This document shows, piece after piece, positions 38,409 through 46,566 of a stretch of 48,137 nucleotides of DNA. Both the position numbers and the translations under genes were made by a program. The notes under the pieces were generated by a model. That model worked only from the letters and a program-made list of their open reading frames with translations, searched no databases and was not told the DNA's origin. Each line of letters begins with the position of its first letter. Position 1 is the first letter of the stretch. Origin of the DNA: Flavobacterium oncorhynchi (GTDB taxonomy: Bacteria; Bacteroidota; Bacteroidia; Flavobacteriales; Flavobacteriaceae); contig NZ_MUHA01000009.1 of NCBI RefSeq assembly GCF_002217355.1, forward strand, positions 1 through 48,137, read 5' to 3'.

Positions 38409-38668
38409 TGTTTTATGAGAGGTCTAAAAACCATAACGATTCCTGATTACTATAGCACAAATAAATTGGTTTACAAAGTATTTTTACTTCTCTTCACCAT
38501 ACTTGAATTTTCAATTACAGAAAATACTCCTGTCATGGTAAAAACACGTAAAATTACCTGATTCTCAAGAATTTATTTATAATAATTTAGCTTCTTATTA
38601 AAATTAACGCAAATTTTAAATTCCAAACTAGATCTTAAATCATCACATTAACTAATTTTAACAAAAAA

Positions 38669-38698
38669 ATGAAAACCTCTTACACCGTTACAATATGA
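38669..38698 (+). CDS. Nine-codon leader ORF
   Basis: ATG at 38669, preceded by ACAAAAAA like the other starts in this operon, encodes MKTSYTVTI and stops at TGA (38696-38698), overlapping the ATG of the first tail-collar gene (ATGA). It may be a translational-coupling leader or chance. Confidence 0.25.
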   Translation: MKTSYTVTI

Positions 38699-39300
38699 GA
38701 AAAAACTACTTTCTACTCTTTTTATTATTATTTACAAAGTTCCTTTTTGCACAAGACCAATACGTTGGAGAAATTAGAGTTTTCGCAGGAAGTTTCGCAC
38801 CTTACGGATGGGCTCTATGCGATGGCAGCTCACTATCTATTAGCAGTAATAGTACTTTATATAGTATAATAGGAACAGCTTATGGGGGCAACGGAACAAC
38901 TACTTTTGCTTTGCCAGATTTGCGAGGAAGAGTTCCTATAGGTTCCGGGCAAGCACCTGGTTTGTCCAATTATGCTTTAGGCGAAAAGGGCGGAGAAGAA
39001 TCCGTTACTTTAACAAATTCTAATATGCCAATCCATGCACATAATGTGGCGGTATTGGTTAATAGTCAGAACACAACAGCTGTACTCCCAAGCAACAATT
39101 CGAGTATCGCTACATCTGGAATGTATTCAGGGAGATCCTTTATTCCTTTTTTAACTTACACAACAGCTGTCCCGGATGTAACTCTTCAAACTATTACTAC
39201 TAATACAGCTGGAAATTCAAGTCGGGTGCAATTAACACCTCCACGATTAGTGTCCAATTACATCATTGCACTTTTTGGGGAATATCCACCTAGAAAATAA
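38695..39300 (+). CDS. Secreted phage-tail-collar domain protein (microcystin-dependent protein type), copy 1
   Basis: 201 residues. A signal peptide (about 1-20, ending FLFAQ) precedes a tail-collar domain: GEIRVFAGSFAPYGWALCDG at about 25-44, then LYSIIGTAYGGNGTTTFALP and DLRGRVPIG, and the VTLTNSNMPIHAHN block. The C-terminal third is Thr/Ser/Asn-rich and ends in an IIALFGEYPPRK strand. This fold forms trimeric fibre collars in phages, but a Sec signal and the absence of any phage gene nearby argue for a cellular, exported role. It is first of three paralogues, 11 bp before the second. Function in bacteria is poorly known. Confidence 0.85.
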   Translation: MRKNYFLLFLLLFTKFLFAQDQYVGEIRVFAGSFAPYGWALCDGSSLSISSNSTLYSIIGTAYGGNGTTTFALPDLRGRVPIGSGQAPGLSNYALGEKGGEESVTLTNSNMPIHAHNVAVLVNSQNTTAVLPSNNSSIATSGMYSGRSFIPFLTYTTAVPDVTLQTITTNTAGNSSRVQLTPPRLVSNYIIALFGEYPPRK

Positions 39301-39311
39301 TACCTGAAAAA

Positions 39312-39926
39312 ATGAAAAAAACATACCTTATTATAGCTATTCAACTGCTTTTAGCGCAATCATTATACGCACAGGATCGATATCTTGGTGAAATTAGACT
39401 TTTTCCATTTGGGGTTGTACCAAGAGGCTGGTTAAAATGTGAAGGGCAAACACTAGGAATAAGTCAAAACACAGCTTTGTTTTCTCTTATAGGCACATAT
39501 TATGGAGGCAACGGAACCACTACTTTTGCTTTACCCAACCTAAATGGTAAAATTTTGGTTGGTCAAGGACAAGGTCAAGGGTTGTATCCTGTATCTTTAG
39601 GACAAAGTGATGGTGTACCTGCTGTATCCTTAAACCTATCAAATTTACCAATTCATTCACATCAAATCGTTGTTAAAGTAAGTACAAGTGTTGGTACAAC
39701 CAGTACACCATCAGCAGCAACATCTATTGGAGCTCCTGTACAAATCTTCAACGAAAATTCTCGTAATGCAATGATTTACAATCAAGAAGTACCAAATACA
39801 ACGCTAAACAGCCAGACTATATTGATGCAGTCTATTGGCAGTTCAGCACCAATTTCAACTCGACAACCCGTTCTAGCAGGAAACTACTGCATTGCTATAT
39901 CAGGGATTTTTCCATCTCGTAATTAA
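39312..39926 (+). CDS. Secreted phage-tail-collar domain protein, copy 2
   Basis: 204 residues, signal peptide ending SLYAQ (about 21). It has the same plan as copy 1: GEIRLFPFGVVPRGWLKCEG, ALFSLIGTYYGGNGTTTFAL, LNGKILVGQGQGQGL, then LNLSNLPIHSHQ. It diverges most in the C-terminal half, where it carries an INT/TST-rich stretch and a NYCIAISGIFPSRN end with one extra Cys. The shared C-G and G-x-x-TFALP core positions suggest the three copies may form a mixed trimer; that is inference. Copy 3 begins 7 bp after its stop. Confidence 0.85.
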   Translation: MKKTYLIIAIQLLLAQSLYAQDRYLGEIRLFPFGVVPRGWLKCEGQTLGISQNTALFSLIGTYYGGNGTTTFALPNLNGKILVGQGQGQGLYPVSLGQSDGVPAVSLNLSNLPIHSHQIVVKVSTSVGTTSTPSAATSIGAPVQIFNENSRNAMIYNQEVPNTTLNSQTILMQSIGSSAPISTRQPVLAGNYCIAISGIFPSRN

Positions 39927-39933
39927 CAAAAAA

Positions 39934-40539
39934 ATGAAGAAAAAAAACATCTTAATTCTAGTGTTATTTTTGTGTACAAAACTACTTTTTGCACAGGAGA
40001 AGTATTTGGGAGAAATTAGAATTTTTGCTGGTAACTTTGCTCCGATAGGTTGGGAAAAATGTGAAGGACAATTACTTTCTATCAGCCAGAATGAAGCCTT
40101 GTTTAGTCTTATAGGAACAACTTATGGAGGTGACGGTCAAGCAACTTTTGCATTACCCGATTACAGAGGACGTGCTGTAATAGGAACCTCGACCTCACCC
40201 CAGATTGCACTTGGCACAATGTTAGGGCAGGAAGAAATTACTTTAACGCAAGCCAATTTACCAACTCATACCCATACCGCTTCTCTAAAGGTCAGTTCTG
40301 CTAAAGCAACTGCAACTACACCAACAAATAATTCCTCACTAGCAGCCCCTGCTATGACAGTCAATTCGATCACACGTGATGCATTAGGTTATAGCACTGC
40401 GACACCAAATACCCCTTTGCTCCCCACTGTTTCAACTCCTGCAGGATCTAGTTCCCAAAGTCCTATAAGTTTAATGCAGCCTTATTTGGTGATAACCTAC
40501 ATTATTGCTACAGAAGGTGTTTATCCTACTGGTAATTAA
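39934..40539 (+). CDS. Secreted phage-tail-collar domain protein, copy 3
   Basis: 201 residues from the ATG at 39934 (MKKKNILIL). The frame is open back to 39892, but the signal peptide (ending LLFAQ) and the A-rich leader AACAAAAAA fix this start. Tail-collar core: GEIRIFAGNFAPIGWEKCEG, ALFSLIGTTYGGDGQATFAL, DYRGRAVIG, then TLTQANLPTHTHT. It is closer to copy 1 than to copy 2 in the FAGxFAPxGW segment. The stop is 12 bp before the giant adhesin gene. It is probably exported with the other two and acts with the adhesin. Confidence 0.85.
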   Translation: MKKKNILILVLFLCTKLLFAQEKYLGEIRIFAGNFAPIGWEKCEGQLLSISQNEALFSLIGTTYGGDGQATFALPDYRGRAVIGTSTSPQIALGTMLGQEEITLTQANLPTHTHTASLKVSSAKATATTPTNNSSLAAPAMTVNSITRDALGYSTATPNTPLLPTVSTPAGSSSQSPISLMQPYLVITYIIATEGVYPTGN

Positions 40540-40551
40540 ACCTACAAAAAA

Positions 40552-43500
40552 ATGAAAAAACTATACATCATACTTTTTATTGCATTCCTTTTTACAGGAT
40601 CTGTTTTTGCACAACAATCAACAGAAACATTTGAAACAGAAAGCGCTAATAGCACAAGTTTTACTGATAATGGTCAAAACTTCAATATTAGTTCGCAAGC
40701 TGGCGGTACCTTTAAAATAACTGATGAGTCAGGATATGGATGGAGCGGCTCAACTATTGATAATAAATATATTGACAATTCAGGTACAGCTGATATAGGG
40801 GTTCCTGTTCAGTTTACGATAAAAACTACAGGCGCTTTTACTCTAAAATCAATTTATTTGTTTTTATCACAATCTAATTTAATACCCGGATCAGGCAACT
40901 GTACCATTACAGGAAAACTAAACGGTTCGGTAGTTTTTACCGCAAAAGCAGCTGCAGATTTTAATTCAAATGTAACCAATAATGGTTTTACCTTAATTGA
41001 TTTAAGTACTTATGGCGCGAGTGACAATTCTAATAAAATCATAAACGAATATACCATAACAACAACTGGAACTTTTGAGTATGTCGCATTAGATGCTATG
41101 AAGTGGGAAAAAGTACTATGCCCTACTGTTACAGTATTACCTGCTTCCCAGACTAACCTACGTTGTGATGGAATATCTATAGGTGCAGCATCAGTGACAG
41201 CTTCTGGTGGAAGTGGTTTTACTTATAATTGGACATCATTTGAAAATCCTACAGAGAATCCTACAGGCAATGGTACTGCTAGTGTCACTGGATTAAGTGC
41301 AGGTTCATGGACATGTACTGTAATGAACTCTTGTGGCTATACAGGTAGTACTACTTTTATTATTACGGAGCCATTAGCTTTAACTTTAACACAAGGAACT
41401 ACTACACCTGTAAAATGTTACGGAGATACAACCGGATCAGCTACCGTAAATGTAACAGGCGGAACAGGACCTTATTCCTACTCTTGGTCACCGTCTGGCG
41501 GAACAAAAGCAACAGCTTCCGGATTAGGCGTTGGAACTTATATTGTAACTGTAACTGATAATAATTCCTGTACAAAAGATATTAATATTACAATAGGAGG
41601 TCCTACAGTGGGTCTTACTGGAACAATTAATACAACTCCGGTTTCTTGCTTTGGAGGGAATAATGGTACTGCTACTGTAACTCCAGTTGGAGGAACAGGA
41701 ACGAAAACCTATCTATGGTCTAACGGATCTACAGCCGCTACAGCTACAGGACTTACTACTGGTACCTATTCTGTAACTATTACAGATGCGAATTTATGTT
41801 CTAAAACTGTAACCGGAATCTCTGTAGGTACGCCTACGGATGCTCTTGGCGGAAATGTAAGTACTACAGCAGTTTCTTGTTTCGGAGGATCTAATGGTAC
41901 TGCTACAGTTTCTCCCTCAGGAGGAACAGGAACAAAAACTTTTTCTTGGTCTAACGGAGCTAAAACTGCTACAGCTACTGGGCTTATAGCAGGAACTTAT
42001 AGTGTTACTATCACTGATCAAAATGGTTGTTCGTCTACTATTGGTGATATTGTTGTTAGCCAGCCACCAGCTGCACTTAATGGTACGCCTGCTGTAACAA
42101 ACATCGCATGTAATGGAGGATCAACTGGTGTAGCTTCTATAACTCCAATAGGAGGAACCAGCCCCTATACTGTCAAATGGAATAACGGAGCTACTACACC
42201 CATTATTACAGGTCTTGTAGCAGGTACTTACAGCGTAACGATCACTGATGCAAATTCATGCGTAAGAACCATAAATAATATTATGGTAAAGCAGCCTCCT
42301 GTATTAAATCTAACATCTGCTCAAACAAATGTTGCCTGTCACGGAGGATCTAATGGTGTTGCTGCTGTAACTGCAACTGGAGGAGCTGGAGGATATACTT
42401 ATTTATGGAATACTGGTGCAAAAACAGCTGCTATTGCAGGTCTTACAGCTGGTACGTACAGCGTAACAGTTACTGATGATAATGATTGTTCGAAAACAAT
42501 AAATAATATCAACATAACACAGCCAAATGCTATAGATGGAACAACATCTACAACATCAGTTTCATGTTTTGGAGGATCTAATGGAAGTGCTTCTGTAACT
42601 GCAATTGGAGGAGTTGGAGGATATAGCTATTCTTGGTCACCTACTGGAGGAAATGATGCAATAGCTACCGGTCTTACTGCAGGAACTTACAGAGTTACCA
42701 TTACCGATGCTAACTCTTGCTCCAAAACTATAAATGATATCTTAGTAGGAGGTCCAACTGCTATTTTAACAGCCACACCATTTTCGCAAACTGATATTTT
42801 ATGTAATGGCAGTGCAACCGGATCTGCAACAGTTACCGCTGTTGGAGGAACAGGAACTTATACTTACGCATGGTCACCCTCAGGAGGAACTGCTGCTACA
42901 GCAACAGGACTTACTGCTGGAACCTATACAGTGACAGTTACAGATAGCAAAAGTTGTTCTACTACCCAAAGTTTTACTATTATCGAGCCTGATGCTTTAG
43001 TCGCCAAACCTGTCGCACAAACTAATATTGCTTGTAATGGAGGTACAACTGGATCTGCGACTGTTACAGCTACAGGAGGAACTGGATCCTATACCTATTC
43101 TTGGTCACCTTCTGGAGGAACTGCTGCTACAGCATCTGGATTAGCTGCTGGAACTTATACCGTAACAGTTACCGACAAAAACCTATGTTCTACGACTCAA
43201 AGTTTTACTATTACACAACCAGCATTTGGCCTTTCAGCCACTACGGCATCAACTGGAGTGAGTTGCTTTGGCGGAAGCAATGGTACCGCAAGTGTTACTG
43301 TATCAGGTGGAACTCCTAATTACTCTTATTCATGGGCACCACTAGGTGGTTCAACATCATTTATTTCGGGTAGACCTGCCGGAGATTATACTTGTACAAT
43401 TACAGATGCTAATGGTTGTACATTAGTTAAAACTGTTGAAATCAAAAGTCCTGCAGCATTTTCTGCTACTGTTACCCAAACTGATGTTTCCTGTAACGGA

Positions 43501-46500
43501 GGAAGTAATGGGTCAGCAACAATAACTGCTACAGGAGCAACTGCACCTTATTCTTATACTTGGTTGCCAACTGGTGGATCGGACAAAACGGCAACTGGAT
43601 TAGCAGCCGGAGATTATACTGTTCTAGTTCAAGATGCTAATACCTGTGTTTATAATGTAAACGTAAAGATAAAGCAACCTGCCGCCCTAACAACATCAAT
43701 TACTAAAACTGATGTATTATGTAATGGTGGAGCAACGGGAACAGCAACAGTAGTTCCGTTAGGCGGGACTAAACCATATTCTTATGTATGGTCTTCAGGA
43801 GGAGGTAATAAAGAAACTGCAACCGGTCTTAAAACAGGATATTACACGTGTACAATTACTGATGCCAGGGGTTGTTTTGTATCGGCATCAATCACTGTTG
43901 ATGAACCCGCAGCTTTATCGGCTGCAACAAGTAAAATAGATGCAACCTGTACAACAAGCGGCGAAGCAAGTGTAAGTGTTAATGGCGGTACAACTCCTTA
44001 TTCTTATGAATGGTCTTCTGGTCAAAAATCAGCAATAGCAACGGGATTAGCTGCTGGTAATTATACTTGTGTAATTACAGATGCTAATGGATGTATAATT
44101 ACTAAAAACGTTCTTATTAATACAACCAATACTTTAGTTGCTATAGCAAATCAAACTAATATTTTATGTAATGGTGCCAACACAGGTTCTGCTTGGGTAG
44201 TTCCAGCTGGAGCACCAGGTCCATTTACTTACGTTTGGGCGCCATATGGCGGTTCTAGTGAGACTGCAAGCAATCTTACAGCAGGTAATTACAGTGTAAC
44301 AATAACTGCCGCAAATGGTTGTTCTATTGTAAAAAACTTTACTCTTACAGAATCTTCTGCTTTAGTAGTTATACCATCTCAAACTAATTTATTATGTCAT
44401 GGTGCAGCTACAGGATCTGCCTCTGTAAATGTTACAGGCGGTACTGGCTCTTATACGTATAAATGGGCACCTACAGGAGGTACTGATGCAACTGCAACAG
44501 GACTTACCGCTGGTACCTATACAGTAACTATTACAGATGGTAATTTATGTGAAACCACACAATCATTTACAATTACAGAACCTAACCCTATTAAGATAAC
44601 AATTAATTCTGAAAATGTTAGTTGTAATGGAGAATCTAACGGATCTGCAACGGCAACCGTAATTGGAGGAACTGGTACCTATACTTATGCATGGTCACCA
44701 TCTGGCGGCACTGCAGCAACTGCATCAGGACTTAGTCCAGGAAATTATACTATAACAGTTACTGATGCTAATAATTGCTCAACAACTGAAAGTGTTTTAA
44801 TAACAGAACCAAATGTATTAACTGCTTCTATTGGAGCTCAAATTGACGCTTCTTGCAATGGATCTAACAACGGATCGGCAACTGTAGCCGTATCAGGAGG
44901 TTTTGGCACCTATACATACTCATGGTCACCATCTGGCGGCACTGCTGCAACTGCAACAGGGCTTAGTCCGGGAACTTATACAGCAACAGTAACTGATGCA
45001 AACAATTGTACTGCAAAACAAAGTTTTACAATTGGAGAACCCGCAGCATTAAAAGTTACAAGTACTCAAAAAAATGTTACTTGTTATAATGCTGATAATG
45101 GCGAAGCAACTGTTACAATTTCAGGAGGAATTGCGCCGTATTCTTATAAATGGAGTAACTCTGACAGTACAACTCAAACTGCACAAAATCTTTTAAAAGG
45201 CGATTATGTTTGTACCATAACAGACAGTAATAATTGCAGTGTAAATCAGAATTTTACTATTACACAGCCTTCAAATCCATTAGGTTTGATTACTTCTGTC
45301 CCAACAGAGTTTACTGCTTCTAGCGCTACTCTTACCTTAAACGCCAGTCAAAATGGAATTGATGGAGATCTAGGAGAATGTACTTCAGAAATAGGACTTG
45401 TATTCGCTGCTGCTTCTAATCCTAAAATCTCTGATTCTAAAATTATTCTAGGAAGTAATCCGGGAACATTTACAAAAATTATAGAAGGCTTGTTAGGAAA
45501 TACCGTTTACTATGTACGAGCCTATTCTATTGGTAAATTTGGCTATGTAAACTACGGAAATGAAATTAGCTTCACTACTCAAAAAAATATTTTAAAAGTT
45601 GTAGCAGCTTCAGATCAAACAAAAGTATATGGAAGCACAGAACCAAAACTAACTTACCAGGCAACTGGATTTGTTAATGGAGATAACAACTCAATTATTA
45701 CAGGTTTACTTTCTAGAACTGCTGGTGAGAATGTTGGAACTTATCCTATTACAATTGGAACTTTAAGTGCTGGGGCGAACTATACAATTGATTTTAAAAC
45801 TTCTGATTTTAAAATTACTAAAGCAAATCAAGTAATTGAGTGGAATCAAGACTTGGCCTTTGGATGTAATGCGACAGACCAAGTACAACTTACTGCCTCT
45901 TCAGATAGTGGACTTCCAGTATCTTATGCAATAGAAAATTCATCAGTTGCGGCTATTCAAGGTGATGTATTAAAAATTAATCGTCCTGGATCAACATCAA
46001 TCAAAGTTTCTCAAGAAGGAGATCAAAACCATAATCCAGCTGTACAAATTACAAAATTGATCGAAGTTAGTCAGTCTGGAAATATAAGCCAATATTGGGA
46101 AGATACCTTGTTATTTGATAATTCAGATAAAAACTATTCAGCATTTCAATGGTTTAAGAACGGAGTGCTTATTCCAGGAGCAACTAGTCAGTATTATAGC
46201 GAAAAACCTTTAAAAGGTACGTATTCAGTACAAGCCAAAAATAAAGATGGAAATATTATCAAATTCTGTCCATTGACAATTGATGGACAAACTTTTTCAA
46301 AAGCTATGAAACTTTATCCTAATCCAGTTCAAAGCTTAAGAGAATTAACAATTGAATCTGACTATTCAGCAGAAGAATTAAAAGACTCACGTATTAATAT
46401 TTTTGACTTATCTGGAAAATTAGTAACTACCGTAAATAATGTTAGTCCAAAGGTGATTGTTACTGCACCTTCATCAACAGGAATTTATGTAGTCGTTTTG

Positions 46501-46548
46501 TCATTGGCAAACGGTCAGCATAAAACAATTAATTTATTGGTACGTTAA
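40552..46548 (+). CDS. Giant SprB-repeat adhesin with T9SS type A sorting domain
   Basis: 1998 residues. Parts: signal peptide ending SVFAQ (about 21); an N-terminal beta-sandwich (about 22-188); 18 SprB repeats of about 77 residues (about 191-1573); a fibronectin-like segment (about 1578-1680, TSVPTEFTASSATLTLNAS); MBG-type domains (about 1682-1850, VYGSTEPKLTYQATGF); and a C-terminal sorting domain (about 1915-1998, KLYPNPVQSLRELTIE to KTINLLVR). SprB of Flavobacterium johnsoniae is the mobile gliding adhesin, but it has a type B sorting domain and a SprF partner, whereas this protein has a type A-like domain and an OmpA-barrel neighbour. So it is SprB-related, not SprB itself. Cell-surface, probably adhesive. 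Confidence 0.9.
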   Translation: MKKLYIILFIAFLFTGSVFAQQSTETFETESANSTSFTDNGQNFNISSQAGGTFKITDESGYGWSGSTIDNKYIDNSGTADIGVPVQFTIKTTGAFTLKSIYLFLSQSNLIPGSGNCTITGKLNGSVVFTAKAAADFNSNVTNNGFTLIDLSTYGASDNSNKIINEYTITTTGTFEYVALDAMKWEKVLCPTVTVLPASQTNLRCDGISIGAASVTASGGSGFTYNWTSFENPTENPTGNGTASVTGLSAGSWTCTVMNSCGYTGSTTFIITEPLALTLTQGTTTPVKCYGDTTGSATVNVTGGTGPYSYSWSPSGGTKATASGLGVGTYIVTVTDNNSCTKDINITIGGPTVGLTGTINTTPVSCFGGNNGTATVTPVGGTGTKTYLWSNGSTAATATGLTTGTYSVTITDANLCSKTVTGISVGTPTDALGGNVSTTAVSCFGGSNGTATVSPSGGTGTKTFSWSNGAKTATATGLIAGTYSVTITDQNGCSSTIGDIVVSQPPAALNGTPAVTNIACNGGSTGVASITPIGGTSPYTVKWNNGATTPIITGLVAGTYSVTITDANSCVRTINNIMVKQPPVLNLTSAQTNVACHGGSNGVAAVTATGGAGGYTYLWNTGAKTAAIAGLTAGTYSVTVTDDNDCSKTINNINITQPNAIDGTTSTTSVSCFGGSNGSASVTAIGGVGGYSYSWSPTGGNDAIATGLTAGTYRVTITDANSCSKTINDILVGGPTAILTATPFSQTDILCNGSATGSATVTAVGGTGTYTYAWSPSGGTAATATGLTAGTYTVTVTDSKSCSTTQSFTIIEPDALVAKPVAQTNIACNGGTTGSATVTATGGTGSYTYSWSPSGGTAATASGLAAGTYTVTVTDKNLCSTTQSFTITQPAFGLSATTASTGVSCFGGSNGTASVTVSGGTPNYSYSWAPLGGSTSFISGRPAGDYTCTITDANGCTLVKTVEIKSPAAFSATVTQTDVSCNGGSNGSATITATGATAPYSYTWLPTGGSDKTATGLAAGDYTVLVQDANTCVYNVNVKIKQPAALTTSITKTDVLCNGGATGTATVVPLGGTKPYSYVWSSGGGNKETATGLKTGYYTCTITDARGCFVSASITVDEPAALSAATSKIDATCTTSGEASVSVNGGTTPYSYEWSSGQKSAIATGLAAGNYTCVITDANGCIITKNVLINTTNTLVAIANQTNILCNGANTGSAWVVPAGAPGPFTYVWAPYGGSSETASNLTAGNYSVTITAANGCSIVKNFTLTESSALVVIPSQTNLLCHGAATGSASVNVTGGTGSYTYKWAPTGGTDATATGLTAGTYTVTITDGNLCETTQSFTITEPNPIKITINSENVSCNGESNGSATATVIGGTGTYTYAWSPSGGTAATASGLSPGNYTITVTDANNCSTTESVLITEPNVLTASIGAQIDASCNGSNNGSATVAVSGGFGTYTYSWSPSGGTAATATGLSPGTYTATVTDANNCTAKQSFTIGEPAALKVTSTQKNVTCYNADNGEATVTISGGIAPYSYKWSNSDSTTQTAQNLLKGDYVCTITDSNNCSVNQNFTITQPSNPLGLITSVPTEFTASSATLTLNASQNGIDGDLGECTSEIGLVFAAASNPKISDSKIILGSNPGTFTKIIEGLLGNTVYYVRAYSIGKFGYVNYGNEISFTTQKNILKVVAASDQTKVYGSTEPKLTYQATGFVNGDNNSIITGLLSRTAGENVGTYPITIGTLSAGANYTIDFKTSDFKITKANQVIEWNQDLAFGCNATDQVQLTASSDSGLPVSYAIENSSVAAIQGDVLKINRPGSTSIKVSQEGDQNHNPAVQITKLIEVSQSGNISQYWEDTLLFDNSDKNYSAFQWFKNGVLIPGATSQYYSEKPLKGTYSVQAKNKDGNIIKFCPLTIDGQTFSKAMKLYPNPVQSLRELTIESDYSAEELKDSRINIFDLSGKLVTTVNNVSPKVIVTAPSSTGIYVVVLSLANGQHKTINLLVR
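41122..45270 (+). repeat. Array of 18 SprB repeats
   Basis: 4149 nt encoding 18 tandem units of 73-81 residues. Each unit has a first Cys in a motif like VSCFGGSNGTATV, a GGTGxYxYxWSxG turn, a TATGLTAGTYTVTVTD segment and a second Cys before the next linker, so nearly every unit carries two cysteines. Units 8, 9, 16 and 17 share near-identical DNA around the TGGTCACC-TC-GG-GGAAC segment, a sign of recent duplication or gene conversion. Unit 13 is shorter and has lost the Gly-Gly turn after its first Cys. Confidence 0.9.
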
Positions 46549-46566
46549 AAATCAAAAACTTAGAAA

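Larger units (their letters stand above)
37939..38694. other. Divergent intergenic region between sigma factor and tail-collar operon
   Basis: About 750 bp without a convincing gene. It holds the hairpin at 37963-38006, the TGTCCCC direct repeat at 38351-38368, a TAATTTTG box at 38401 and a 9-codon leader ORF at 38669. The 66-codon frame at 38361-38561 has no recognisable domain and an A/T-driven composition. Confidence 0.55.

Noticed and set aside
38361..38561. 66-codon plus-strand ORF upstream of the tail-collar operon
   Set aside because: It starts within the C-rich repeat region, has no domain, and overlaps the candidate promoter at 38401; more likely leader DNA.
38695..40539. Prophage tail genes
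   Set aside because: Only tail-collar domains are present, each with a Sec signal peptide, inside a surface-protein operon. No capsid, portal, integrase or lysis gene is seen.
41122..45270. Dense DNA repeats that could suggest a CRISPR array or satellite
   Set aside because: They are about 230 bp long, lie in one open reading frame and encode SprB modules; there is no short repeat/spacer pattern.
40552..46548. Calling the adhesin SprB itself
   Set aside because: SprB is much larger, uses a type B sorting domain and is followed by sprC, sprD and sprF. Here the sorting domain is type A-like and the neighbours differ.
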